Of a stretch of 64,000 nt of DNA, positions 1 to 12,287 are shown piece by piece (the first letter of the stretch is position 1; each line of letters opens with the position of its first letter). The stretch covers positions 8,987,083-9,051,082 of the forward strand of contig CM012953.1 in the NCBI GenBank assembly GCA_000181795.3, read 5' to 3'. The notes beneath the pieces are model-generated. The model was not told the DNA's origin, ran no database searches, and saw only the letters and a list, made by a program, of their open reading frames with translations. The position numbers were made by a program, and so were the translations under genes. The DNA comes from Trichinella spiralis (Eukaryota; Nematoda; Enoplea; Trichinellida; Trichinellidae).

Positions 1-2305
1 TTGTTTACAATCTAAGAATTTTACTTTCATATTTACAAAGTTTCTTTCATTACGAAACAAACATCCATATATATTTTTTTATACATGTCGATGAGGTTTG
101 CTGTTTGTATGAAAAATCCTGTTTAACGTTCATATATTTCATATAAAATACAGTCGAGCATAAGATTTTGGCCGAAAAAAAATTCCCTTTATTTAATTAA
201 ACGGTAAAATAATGAATAAGTGCATGGAAATTCTTTCGAAATTCCATGCTCACTTATAACCAAGTTCAAATGTAATTTGAAATGCAACATCAAACAGATC
301 AGCTACATCATAAGCGCTGCTTTTGATGTGGAATGTTTAAATATTTCGTTACCATTAAAATATATACACTGAAAGGTTGCAAATGGAAATGAGAATAGAT
401 GGCAATTTAAGTGTTCACCAATGCACTAGTCGGTTTTGTTCAGCTGTTGAAATAGAAAGTTTAAAATTTACACCAAATATATAAAACTAAATTCGTTTTT
501 TGATTTATAAATAATATTGCAGATTTTTAATCTTTTATTTAAATAAAATATACGAAGTTAAACAATAACACTAATAAAAGAAGTCAAAACTTTTCTGAAG
601 TTGAAAATAAAATTCTTTAATTGCTAGCAAGAAAAATTTTCAGAGAACAGTCAGCCTGAAATTAGAAAAGTATTTAAATGCTAATAAATTAGCAGTTGCC
701 ATGCCTAGTTTTAGCTAACAACTTCAGCTATGGACAATTCATCACTTGTTGATTTTTCAATTGTATTACAATCGCCTTTAGCTAATCATCAGAACATTTT
801 CTGACAAACGGAAAAGCACCTAATGCATAAGTCTCATTTAATTGCTAGCTAAAACGAAATTTATCTGATGAACTCAAATAAAAGTGAAACACTTTGAAAG
901 CAGAAAGGAAGCGATGGACAGCACGAAGCAGAATAGCAGTTAAAGCTGCTTCAAATTCACTCTGCAGTGGACATCACGTTCTTTGATGTTAGCATTCGTG
1001 CGCCATTTGTGTGTGATTAATTTTATTCTGTCAGTATCAACAAAAGGCATTAGTGCCACAAGGAATATCAGAAGTTTATCTTCGATTGTAGATAAAATAT
1101 GAAATGAAAACTAAATATTGTTGCAAAATGGTTATTTAAAATGAAATTCAAAATTGTCCAATTTATTTTCATTTTTGGTGTTGCGTTATAGTTCAGTGCT
1201 TTGCGTTCCAGAGTTATTCGAATCATTTTTTATTCTGTTCCTTGTTATGGCTGATGTCCCTGAGTTACATCTTGTACCAAATCGTTGCGGGATTTGGTCC
1301 AATTCGGTGGTATGGTAGGCAGGATATATAAATTAAAACGTGCCGGCGAACAGAAATGTTGATGTTCAAAAGTATGCGCTGAATGTATAGCATGTGTTCC
1401 TGGTTATTAACAATTACTTTATTTTGGTATAAGATAAAGAAGGCTGCGGGGGTGCAGTGTGGACAGATTTAGAAGTTCCGGCTGGGATCGATCGAAAAGA
1501 TCACGTTGAAACCTGCCGGGTAGATGAGTACCTGGCCTATATAGACTGATGGCAACCGTAAAAACTTGGGGTACAGATAGTACATTCAAGGTTGTACCTC
1601 AATGATATCAATAGTATTTTACCATCCATGCCATTGTGGCGAGTAAGCTGGTGCCAGTAGTCTGTTGCTATGTACGGTTGAAGATATTGGCAAATAAGAG
1701 TTTATTTTTCAAACTTCAATAAACAAAGCGGCTGTCCTTAGCGTCAATCTTTATCCACAAACAATAATTTGTAATTTTGATATCGCCCTGATACCACTTT
1801 GTTAATGTGGTTCACTGATATGTTGTTTACTATTGTTGTTGTTAGTGCTGGTGGCTAGTGAAAAATAAAAATCACCATTTAACTTATTTTTTGTATTGTT
1901 TTTTCTGAATTATTACTATCGCATTTGATATAACGTCACTTTGGTACAATAAAATATAGAATAAAGATAAAAATTCTATTCGGGAAAGCTGATTATGAAA
2001 AAGTATAAACTTCACCACAAATAATATATTTAAATAAACAAAATTTCAATGAATGAAGAAACTTCAAACAGACACAATAAAATTTTGAAATAATATTTCC
2101 ATTTTTTATGTTACGTCACTGCTATTAAAGTTACGTAATCCAAAATGGAATATTTGAACCAATGAAATGAAAAAATATTACAGCTAATCACAAGGGAAAG
2201 ATTTGAATCAATGAGCAATTAGACAAGGAAAACCAATACGACAAAGATTTGACGGTCCAATAAAATAGCGTGGTCAAAGACCAATAAGTGAACAGTGGGA
2301 CCGAG
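1..2305. mobile_element. TIR element, left copy (5' end outside window)
   Basis: Bases 258-2305 match 61737 to about 63811 in the same orientation. The right end (2228-2305, 78 bases, ending gggaccgag) is nearly the reverse complement of 61400-61477, the left end of the other copy, so the unit has terminal inverted repeats. By comparison with the other copy its own left end should lie about 80 bases outside the window. No long reading frame is visible, so it looks non-autonomous. Bases about 1430-2220 are nearly identical between copies, while 258-1200 are clearly more diverged. I do not recognise the superfamily and cannot define a target-site duplication. Confidence 0.7.
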
Positions 2306-4138
2306 TAAGAACGAACCTGATATGCTAGCTGTAGCTGTTTCAATGATTATTTAGTTTATAAAACTATTTGAAAGTGAAGTTTTATGACACAGTAAAAGTT
2401 ATAACTTAAAAAGAGCTGTTATCGTTAGAATAGACTCGTATAAAACATGATTGTCACATAAGGGTTACTGTAATAGTTGACAATGTTGACGCGATGTAGA
2501 TGAGACGGATTGACAATCTGATGGGCATGTTCGAATATTGTGTTGTGTGAGTGCTCTCTAACCACAGATCACAAAATGATCCACCACAGAACTTGTATTC
2601 GATTAACACGCTCGACGAACCGTTCTCTGTTGAACGAGGTGAACGAAGTATCTCCCGACTACATGAACCAACAAGTAGAAAGTTCATAATTATTGACGGA
2701 ATATAGTCATTACGTCGAAGGCAGATCGGAATTGCCCCCAATTTAAACACAGTTCACAGTTAACTTGAGCATCGAAGATACCGATAACAAAAACAGAATT
2801 TTTTATAACACTTCTTGAAAAAACTAATTTTTTAAAATATAATATATCTGTGATTTTTGTTTTCTTTTTATTCAATTATATAATTATATTTTATATGTTT
2901 TAAAAAATGAAAATAAAACTGTTACTTATTTGTACTTGATTTTGCATTATAAAGATTAAGAATTATTTTAAGGAAGTGTAACTTGCATTCACTGTTTGTA
3001 CCGTTTTGTTCCTGGCGCAAACTATCAGGAAATAGTCAACGACCTTATTATGAGGACATGGGAAAAATGACTAATTTAACCGAATACTTTAAAACATGAA
3101 GAGTTTTTTAACATCACAGACTAAATGGAAGTTCTCTGTTTGTGAAAAATTCTCTTTGGCAGCAATGGCCGTTAGATCTGAATGGCAAGATTTGCATGAC
3201 TTTACTTTAAAAAATTTAAATTAACTGCTTTCACAAAATATATAATGCCGTCTGTTTTTTTATTATTATAAGTATCTTTAAAGTTTATAAAATTATTTCT
3301 TTCTGTTTATGGTTTGCTTTAATATTTGTACTGTTTCAAATTCATATTATTGATGTGCACGGAATTTCTGCTTATATTAACAATACAAACTATCATATAA
3401 TTGATTTACATAAATAAAACGACAGATTTTTATTTACGTACTATAATTGACAGTGCAGTGAACGTAAATTTTTATAGTGGAATAAAATGTGAACTTTTCA
3501 TTTTCAGTTAATTTATCATTTCATCTATAATTAGAAAATGAACATATATATATGTTTATTTATTTATTTATTTATTTTCATCATAAAATATAAATGATCA
3601 ATGCTAACAAGTAGGTAAATGATGTGTAATCAACAGTTTAAAAAAATCTTAATATTATTACGTAAATCAGTAAAGCATCAAAATAATCTTAAGGCTCTCA
3701 ACTAACTATTAAAATATTAAGTATAATTTACATCTAAGCAATCTTATAGTAAACGACAAAATATTAATATGAAATGTAAATAACCTAAAAATTTAAGTTA
3801 TGCATACCTGATTTTATTAAAAGCTCTTTACTTCAAAAAAATGGACTTTGTCAGCAGTGTCCTGGGTACTGGAACCAAAAAGGACTTTTAAATTATCTTC
3901 TAGTGCAAGCACCATAAATCTGCATTCTGTGATGAATGCAAACAATTGACAGACACCACGCTATTAGGACTTCCAACAAAAAACTGCGCAGTCAATTAAT
4001 TTTACGAGAATTTTATCACAAACCTCATTAAACTTCAGAATTTTCCAGAAACAGCACAACCGCCGATTTGCAGAATGTTAATGTTGGAACACTTTTCGTC
4101 GTTATGCCGAATTTGAAATTACACCAGTGTGAATATCA
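2306..4138. other. Intergenic region upstream of the metalloprotease gene
   Basis: AT-rich sequence with only short, low-complexity reading frames and a TTTA-rich run near 3555-3580. I see no gene. The last few hundred bases should hold the promoter and 5' UTR of the leishmanolysin-like gene, but no specific element is recognisable. Confidence 0.5.
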
Positions 4139-7100
4139 ATGTTTGCGTTACGTTTGTGTGCAGTTTGCCTTTGCCTCTGGTTATTGGTCAAAAATGCTTT
4201 CGCGTTTCCAATGGCTTGCAATTATGAAGCTCCAAAAGTTGAACACGTAAGGAATACTTTTAATTTCATACTTTTTTCATTTGAATGCTATTTCTCACCG
4301 TTTTAAATTGTAACTGCAAAAATTTCAGTATGAAACATGGAGCTTGTTCAAACAAGTTTACATTTGAACAATAAACAAGTTAAATTAAATTAAAATCAAA
4401 AATTATAATGAATTTAAATTAAATAACAGCGGTTTTGCGTTGATAGAGTAATGTATCCAACTTTGCAATTGTACATTTTCAGTCTTGTTACATTATTGAT
4501 TTTTTCATTTTTTACCTTTCTCACTAAAATAGAAAGAAAGAGATTCAGACCATTAGAGTTTATGTGAAAGTATCTTCTTTATGTGAACAGCACTTTAAAG
4601 TCTTCACTTGGGTTTTCCACAGAGAATACTGTCTTGGGTTATTTATATACCATATGAAATTATTGATTGTTAGGTATTATTTATTATTTATACTTTAAAA
4701 AAGCATTACAATTTTGCAGTAAATTGGTGAAAATATTATTTTTCTTTTATTTTTTTCAGGTTATAAGCAGCGTTCGACAACGGATATCGGACACTTTACA
4801 TCACAGAATAAAGCGTAATGTTTTCCATAAGTTGAGGATAACTCCATATTTCGACACAAGCATTGACCGCCTCTCAGAAACCAAACGCAAATATGTAATG
4901 GAAAATGTTAAGCTTGCCTGTTCATTTTGGCAAGAAGCGCTTTATGTTCGGCCATTGGTCAGCGCATTGCTTCTGGACAGGTGATTGTTGAGTTCATTTT
5001 TTATTGATTACAAAATCAGCATGAGAAAACTTTCAGGCAGTGCTCTCCAAATGAGCCAATACACCACGATGGTCGAACGTGTTGCGTTTCGAAATGCCAA
5101 CCCGTGACTACTTGCGGGGAAGTAACTATTCCAGAATCTCATTTGATGGTAATTATTCAATCCTTGAATTGAATTTAATGATTGGTATGTTTAAATTTTT
5201 TTCCAGAACTGCCGCATTTTTGATGGATCTTGCCCTGAGGACGATCTCCTATCCATGGGTGCTGGCATACCAGACACTGATTTTGTTTTGTACGTATCTG
5301 CTGTGAATGCAGATCGATGCAAACAGAAGGAAAATGTAGCTTACGCTGCTCATTGTCAAATGGAGTCGATTTTAAACAGGTTGTTTAAATGTCTTTATTA
5401 CTTATTATTGAAATTTAAATTTTAATATTAAATCTTGTTCTGCTTTTTATAGGCCAATTGCTGGCTACATGAATATTTGCCCTCATGCAGTATCTGCAGA
5501 AGAGAGAGACCACGAAGCGTTGTTTTCAACAATGAAACATGAAATTTTGCACGCTCTGGTAGGGTTTTCTGTTATTTGAAGTATTTCAAAAGTTGTGCAA
5601 CGAATAATTTTGAAACTTTGAAGGGCTTCTCCGCCGCTTTGTTTGCTTATTTTCGTGATGACCAAGGTCGACCGTTGACTCCGAGAAATGAATTTGGTAC
5701 ACCTGCAATTTTTAACAATAAATTCGGCTTTTACCAACCAAGTGAGGCAGTGGTGAAGACTGTTGTACGAAATGATTGGCTTGTTAGATCCGGTGTGGTG
5801 AATCACACGGTACATCTTCTAGTCACTCCGAGAGTTAAGGTCTGAGTTCAGTTGTGAATTCACTGATATTTACAAAATTGTTGCTTTCTTCTTCTTCAGC
5901 TCGAAGTCCAACGTCACTTTAATTGTAGTCAGCTTGAAGGAGCTGAACTTGAAAATCAAGGAACCGTTGGTACCGTATTTGGACATTGGGAAAAACGACT
6001 ATTTGAGGTGATCTTATGATTGATCTATGTTTATATTATCAGATTGGTTATGGTTTTTTCTCTTTTTGCTCTTGACAGAATGAGGCGATGACTGGTACAC
6101 ACACACAGAATCCAGTTTATTCTAGACTAACATTAGCACTGATGGAAGATACAGGTTGGTACAGAGCCAATTACAGTGCAGCTGAGAGTTTGAATTGGGG
6201 TTCCAATTTGGGCTGTGAGTTCGCAATGAAAAGCTGTGGCGAGTGGATTTCCAACGCTAGAAAAAGGTTTTTCGAGTTGTAGTTAGGTCAACATATTTAT
6301 TTGAAATTTTCAGAAATGTATCTCCAGCACCGTACTGTACAGATTTGAAGCAGAAGACTGGGTGGCAAGGTATGAAAACTAAGTGCAGTTCAAATCGAGA
6401 TTCATTGGCACTTTGTCATCTTATCGAATATCCGAAAGATCTTCCAGAGGAATACCAAGTATATTTTACAATATGTACATTTTAAATTAATTTTTATAAA
6501 AAAATGAAATTCTTTTATACGTAACAAAATTGAAACGCATATCTAATTAATTATAGTACTTTGATTACTTGGAAGGTGTAGAGGAAGAAAGTCTAGGTCG
6601 ATATGGCGGCTCAGTGGAAATTGCCGATTATTGTCCATTTCTGCAAGAGTTTGAATGGCGTAAAGGAGAGCATCATGAACACAGGGATTCTCGTTGTGAA
6701 CTGACTGGCAACATGCCAAGTAAACGTTTATTTTTGTAAACATTTTTCAGCTTCAGATGTGCATTTTAGCGGACAGTGCTTTGAACGGCGCAATGGAATG
6801 GTACGGACCAAATTCTGCTTGTTTTGATTTTGCCAGCGTATGGTCGCAACAAAGCTGCCATGTGAGCAGAACGTACATTCATCACGGGGCTGGATGTTAC
6901 GAGGTAAGAAAAACATTGAGGCGTTAAAAAAGCTTTTTTTAAAATAATTTTAAAATAAATAAGAAATAATAATGCAGCAGTATTTTTGAAAATTGTTTTT
7001 ATTTGAGAATGACACAAAATTAATGTGAATTGATTTTTATGAATTTTTTTCCGGTGTTGTTAGAAGGGTTCAAGATCAACTTGTTCTACAGGCCGGATAG

Positions 7101-9268
7101 CTCAGTCGGTTAGAGCGTGGTGCTAATAACGCTAAGGTCGTGGGTTCGACCCCCACTCTGGCCAGTTGGTTTTGTTTGCACATTATTTATTATAAAATTA
7201 ATGTTTTTACTTCTCTGTGACATATTTTATTTAATTTTTAAGTAACCTAGGATTAGATGAAGTTTGTGCAATTTTAACAGTCAATGATATGCTTATGATG
7301 ATTGCAATTCATAAATTATTTGTAGAAAAGTTTTGTATGCCAGATAGCTCAGTTGGTTAGAGCGTGGTGCTAATAACGCTAAGCTTGTGGGTTCGACTCC
7401 CACTCTGGCCGTGCTTTTTCAGTTTATTCCTCTAACATTTCAATTCGATTTTTCATTACATATATATATATTGGTTTAGGATAACGAAAACAGTGAATTC
7501 AAGTGAGAATTGCTTAGTACAAATATTCTGGTAACTGATCAACGGACTGTTACCTTATGTGTATAAGCCATAATTGATTTTTCAATCGTGGTGTTGAGAT
7601 TTTATTTCAGTAATTATTTTTTAATGTTATTTCAGTTATTTTGGTTAGAAAACATGATTATGATTGAACCGTTTGCTATTTTTTATTTTACCAGAATACT
7701 TGAACTAAATTGTATGAATTACTGACAAAAGGTGTCTGGAATTTTTTATCATGTCGATCGAAGTGCCATGAAATTCTTGAAATCTCGATCTGATTAAATT
7801 CCACGATCTGTTTCAGTTGGAGAGGGCGATTTATGTTTAGAAATGCCTTTTAGTTAATTAAAGGATTTATTTACCTTCAGTTTTTATTTTTTTAATTTCT
7901 ATAGTGAAATTTCAACATGAGTAAATGTTGAGTTTTATTGCACAATTAATGGAGTGTAGCGGTTATGATTGCGTAACAATTTAAAAATAGTCATGATCGA
8001 AAGGAAGAAATAACGTTGGCGCCAATTCAAGAATGATAATTACGTTGGCCGATTTTAATAAAGGAGAAGGCCGGCACAAACATCTTGAGTTACTATTACA
8101 CATTTATCTTAAATCTATTCAAAATATGACATGTTGATATTAATTATTGCTGACAATTAATTGTATTATCATTATTGTACAGTTAATCTCATTGAAAAAT
8201 AAGATAATTTTTAATACTGAAATAGTTTCAAAGTAATACAAATCAAATATTCCCTATTTATGTCACTTTTGTTTTATTAATAAATACTTTCTGATCATCC
8301 AGACTTTTTTAAAGCTTTTTATTCTTATTCGTACTGTTTAAGTGTTTTATTTGGAACTGGTTATTAAGCAGTACTCTTAGCATTATAATTGCTGAGGTGA
8401 CCAATTAGCAAAATGACTGCCAAATAATTTCACCATCGAAATATCAGATTATTTGCAATAAAAGTTATTAGGTGAATGATTTCTCATCGGCCGGATAGCT
8501 CAGTCGGTTAGAGCGTGGTGCTAATAACGCTAAGGTCGTGGGTTCGAGCCCCACTCTGGCCATGCCGTTTTTCATTGCTTTTACTTGTAAATATTTTTGC
8601 ATTTAAATGATAAACTTAATGCTTAATTGTTTACTGGTTAAATTAAATGATTGGAAATTTAATATTTTTACGCAATCATTGATATTTCACGAAGAAGTTC
8701 TTTGTTATTTTTCTTAGTGAAACTAAGTAATTATTTATTAGACATCTTTTTTGAAAATTCTTTTAATTTAAGAATACATGACAGATGTGTTATGTTGTTA
8801 TTTTGGTCATTTTATAAAACTAAATTTAGTTGGGTTAAATTTCGAATGTTTTTTCTGATCTTTCTATTCTTTATTCTAGTATGAATGTGCGGATGGTCGC
8901 CTTTGGTTGAAAATACTGAATGGTACATGGCGCTATCCGTGCTACAAAAGTGGCCAAGTGATACATTTGCGTAAAATTGTGGGCGATTGGTATCACGAAG
9001 GCTCGATAATTTGCCCACATTGTACAGAACTCTGCCAGGTAAGTTCTCCATTCCAAAAGATGAATAAGAATTCTATAAGTTTGATAATATCATTTTTCAG
9101 GAGAATTTTACGTGTCTACCAGAATCTGAACCTGCCATGTATATTGGAGACGAGGTGCAACACCTCCGCTGTGGGTGTGCATCGAACTTCAGTCATCGCG
9201 TAGTTGAAATGATCATTTTGCTTTACTTAACTAGAATTGTTGGGTACATTTTACGGTTCCGCCTATGA
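4139..9268 (+). CDS. LMLN: Leishmanolysin-like (invadolysin) zinc metalloprotease, M8 family
   Basis: Thirteen exons: 4139-4246, 4760-4980, 5037-5148, 5207-5379, 5453-5558, 5624-5839, 5900-6007, 6079-6266, 6314-6458, 6557-6719, 6770-6903, 8880-9038, 9101-9268. All phases agree and give 666 residues, close to animal LMLN proteins. The start was chosen because it opens a signal peptide ([17 protein letters not shown]); another frame over the same DNA gives no such feature. The zinc motif HEILHALGF spans the junction of exons 5 and 6, the third histidine is in FGHWEKR, and the Met-turn methionine is in ALMEDTGWY. Many cysteines match the family. The protein should be secreted or surface-held and cut proteins; family members act in cell migration and, in parasites, tissue invasion. 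The C-terminus ends in a hydrophobic stretch that could be an anchor. Intron 11 (6904-8879) holds three tRNA genes. The gene is tail to tail with MRPL50. Confidence 0.93.
7091..7164 (+). tRNA. tRNA-Ile(AAT), copy 1
   Basis: 74 bases with an intact cloverleaf. The acceptor stem GGCCGGA pairs with TCTGGCC (one G-U), the anticodon loop is CTAATAA with anticodon AAT, and the T arm is GTGGG-TTCGACC-CCCAC. The A box (TAGCTCAGTCGG) and B box (GGTTCGACCCC) are good. A short T run follows as a Pol III stop. It lies in intron 11 of the leishmanolysin-like gene, on the same strand. Confidence 0.95.
7338..7411 (+). tRNA. tRNA-Ile(AAT), copy 2, slightly degenerate
   Basis: Same fold and anticodon as copy 1, but the first base is T instead of G, breaking the terminal acceptor pair, the variable region differs (agctt instead of aggtc), and the discriminator base is G. 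The T arm is fully paired. The promoter boxes are intact and a run of five T follows. It may be a functional variant or an early pseudogene. Confidence 0.8.
8489..8562 (+). tRNA. tRNA-Ile(AAT), copy 3
   Basis: Nearly identical to copy 1 over 74 bases, differing in the T loop (TTCGAGC). The acceptor, D, anticodon and T stems pair and the anticodon is AAT. A run of five T follows. It lies about 1.1 kb downstream of copy 2 in the same intron; flanking DNA of the three copies is unrelated, so they are not one simple tandem array. Confidence 0.94.
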
Positions 9269-9377
9269 GGCAGCCAATAAGTTGCTTTATCGACAAACTG
9301 TGTGTGAATTTTTTCCGTCTTATACAATTATTAGTAAAACAACTGTAATCTCGTATACAGCTGAAAGTTTTATTCAG

Positions 9378-10336
9378 CTAGAAATAGCAAAGTTTATTTA
9401 CTCGAATATTATCCATCCGTTCAGATTTCTTTTTCAACCACGGCGCTTCTGGTGGAGTGCTGGTGTAGTCGAAGTGCTTCTCCTCGAAATGATGCCACTC
9501 GGTTTTTGCACGGAAGCCTTTTACATAGCGTCGAAAACGTAAACTTGGCACGTACGTAGAGCTTTTCGGAAACGCCGTAATGCCGCTGTGTTGTTCATCA
9601 GTCAGTGGATGGAAACGAACAGCATCTTCCAAAATGTGTACATTTTTTGGCAACTGTGAACTTCGGGCCATCTTACTGTAATCGCTAGTGATGCTAACCG
9701 GCTTGAGGAAATAATTTAGCACGTCTTCCATTGTTTTCAATTCATGCAAGCAGCTATTTAAAATCAATTTTCCCAAACTTATTTCTAAGTGATTCAAAAT
9801 TTGAAATTTCATTTTCGCATCCTCCAGTGAAAACTCTTTCCAATTTTCATTCCAAGACGGACAGTACTTTTTCACTGCATTTTCTAAACGGTTCTGTAAA
9901 TCTTCCGGGGGGACATAAACGTTTAAATGTTTCAGAACACTAAACATCAGTAAATTTAGTCAAATTCAGCTTCCATAGAATTTACTTTGATTTCCATTAT
10001 TATTACTGTTTCTATGTTGCTGTTTCTATCTTTAAATAAGAAGAAACTTGTTGTAATTTGTAATGTGAATTTAAATTTAAAATGCACGTAACAGTGAAAT
10101 ACAAAACTATGTTGAAATATCAAATACTAGATGCAAAAAAACAAAACGTTATTAAGCAAAAACGTTCACCTCCTAGCTCTGATTTTGTCCTGTGCAACAA
10201 AATCATGCTGGCCAGTTTTTTCTTCAGCAACTAAATTTTCTTCTATACATGATTCCTTTTTAATTCCCATGCTTGAAGTCGAAATTGTTTGGTGCAAAAT
10301 ATTGCAGCTAGGAATATTGGAAAGTAGTCGCAGCAT
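9378..10336 (-). CDS. MRPL50: Mitochondrial large-subunit ribosomal protein L50 (mL50)
   Basis: Two exons, 10170-10336 and 9378-9939, joined in phase, give 242 residues. Exon 1 starts MLRLLSNIPSCNILHQ, a plausible mitochondrial targeting sequence. The core carries the family signature: VYVPPEDLQNRLE, then NWKEFSLEDAKMKFQIL and SQLPKNVHI, all aligning with vertebrate MRPL50. The protein is a structural part of the mitochondrial large ribosomal subunit. It is longer than the human protein (about 158 residues), mostly through a basic, aromatic C-terminal extension of some 75 residues after the PKNVHI segment. Its stop lies 109 bases from the stop of the convergent metalloprotease gene, so the 3' UTRs are likely close or overlapping. 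Confidence 0.9.
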
Positions 10337-10593
10337 ATCCGAAAAATATTTTTCGGATGATTTTACGCTGAATCACGGAATTAAATATTAAAATGAAAAA
10401 AAAAACAAAATCTGAATTACTGTAAACTGTAACTACTCTATCTTGATTATCATTTATAATTATTTTGGAATATTGTGTCTTTTAATTTAATTTAATTTAA
10501 ATGAGGCATTCATATTTTTTTATCTATTAATTTTCTTATAACTTTTTATATTATATTTTATATATTATGTATGAATTATATATTGATACTGTA

Positions 10594-10779
10594 TGTAAAA
10601 GACGGAACGATGGATTTGTACATAATTATTATAACCTTACTGTATTATCATTGCTTAGAGAAAAAAAGTACTACTGACGGACTGACCACTTGTGGTCAGT
10701 TTGAATACGTCATTCTGTGTTCATTATTTTTGTAGTTTTCACAGTTTTGACCTTTGAAACCTTGTATTACTCTGTTCCT
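10594..10779 (+). repeat. Left LTR of BEL/Pao remnant
   Basis: About 186 bases matching 12288-12473. It contains an imperfect palindrome, gaccacttgtggtc, whose counterpart in the right LTR is gatcagttgcggtc. Confidence 0.7.
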
Positions 10780-10870
10780 ATTGCGTTAGGAAGAAAATGA
10801 AATCTTAGAGATCCGATGTATCGCAGAAGATTTCATTGAGAATCAGACTGATGAAAAAAAGGTAGAGACT

Positions 10871-11760
10871 GTGAAGAACGGAAGCGACACCAGCGTCACC
10901 ATTCGTCTGCCTCGGTATGAATTACCGAAGTTCCATGGAGACGTGTTGGAATTCACAGCCTTCTGGGAGCAATTTGAAGACAGTATGCACTCACATCAGG
11001 ATATCAGTGACTCGGCGAAGTTCTCACATCTTTGTTCGTCTCTCGGTGGATCTGTTCTTGCAGCACTAAATGACTTATCTCTTACAGTGGTAAATTGCTT
11101 CGCTGCGACTAAAATTTTGAAAGACTGTTTTGGTCGCAGGCGCCGTCTGATGATGTAATGCCACATGAGAAAGCTGTTGGAAGAAGAACCGTGCGTGAAA
11201 ACTTCTGCTGAGAAATTCTGCCGAGCAGCTGTGTGTTCAACTGAATTTACATGTACGCGTGTTTAGAGCGCTTGGGAAAGATTTCACTTCTTGACGAATT
11301 ACTGCTGCAGAAGTCATGTTGGAACTGTTCGAATTTACTTTTCTTTTCGTCATCAGGAAAAAATGGGAAGAAGAAGTTTTCGTGGACTATGCGAAGAACT
11401 CCGATATAGCTTGGTTAGCTTCATTTTTGAAGAAACAGGTGCGTAATGAAACATTCAGTTGCTAGGACGCAGCTCTTGGGTCATCCTAGGTCAGCTAAAG
11501 CTATAAAAACACATGCGAACGCCGAGAAAGTGACTACAGCTGCCGCATTACAAGCAAAGGTAGAATCTCAGTCAGACAGTAGTGCTTTCTGTGTGGTGCA
11601 CATATCGTCTTTCACCGTCGGAAATTTTCACAAGCGACGCCCGAAGAGCGATGGAGTTTATGTGAAAAACGAGGCCTTTGTTTTTATTGCCTTTATAAAG
11701 GTCATGTAGCAAAGCGGTGTTCCCAAAAGAAACCCTGTGGTAAAGCTGCTTGGAATCTAA
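10871..11760 (+). pseudogene. Broken BEL/Pao gag (DUF1759 and zinc knuckle)
   Basis: The first 95 codons read as the DUF1759 gag domain, with RLPRYELPKFHGDVLEF followed by FWEQFEDSMH and a conserved FSHLCSSLGG segment. After about 11158 the reading frame is broken by stops and shifts, although gag-like pieces such as RVFRALGKDF remain in other frames. Near 11670-11710 a gag zinc knuckle of the form C-x2-C-x4-H-x4-C (CFYCLYKGHVAKRC) is readable in a different frame. This is a decayed coding region, not a host gene. Confidence 0.8.
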
Positions 11761-11809
11761 AGCATCATAGACCGTTACATCAATCAGGAACAATGGGAAA
11801 TTTGAAACC

Positions 11810-11973
11810 AGCAATGGGTGGATATACGTCATGAAGGAGAAATAAAGCAGTACCCGGACGCCCCAGCAATGGGAAGATATATGTTGGGAAGGAGAAAAAA
11901 AGCAGCATCCGGACGCCCGAGCAATGGGTGGATATACGTCATGAAGAAGAAATAAAGCAGCATCCAGGCGCCC
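11810..11973. repeat. Minisatellite, three copies of a 55-base unit
   Basis: Units start at 11810, 11865 and 11920, each beginning agcaatggg and ending near gcatccggacgccc. Copies 1 and 3 share gtggatatacgtcatgaag, while copy 2 differs at several places. The array sits inside the retroelement remnant just downstream of the zinc knuckle. Confidence 0.85.
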
Positions 11974-12287
11974 TTGAAGAGAGTTGCTTGTTGATTGGAA
12001 CATTGCGGATTAATGGCGATTATCTGGAGTATATAATGGACCCATCTCGATGCCAAATTTTCAGCAACTTGGTAAGAGTGATTACTTGCTATCTCCCATT
12101 CGTAAAGAATTTCCGAAAGAAATCGAATCAGAGGCAGTTAGAACTAACAGTAGAGGAACTGAATAAGGCAGAACTTTATTGGTATAAAACGAAGCGGTTT
12201 GATGAATTCCGCTCGTCCAAACAATGAAGAAATTGCAGTTGATCGAACCGGTAGTGGTATGATGGCATCACTCCATCGGCGGCCAGG

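Noticed and set aside
1440..1620. Possible 5S rRNA-like sequence in the TIR element
   Set aside because: Some words recall the 5S internal promoter, but no consistent alignment or fold could be made.
4068..4250. 60-residue frame overlapping the first protease exon
   Set aside because: The +3 alternative starting at 4139 gives a signal peptide and splices in frame to the next exon; this frame does neither.
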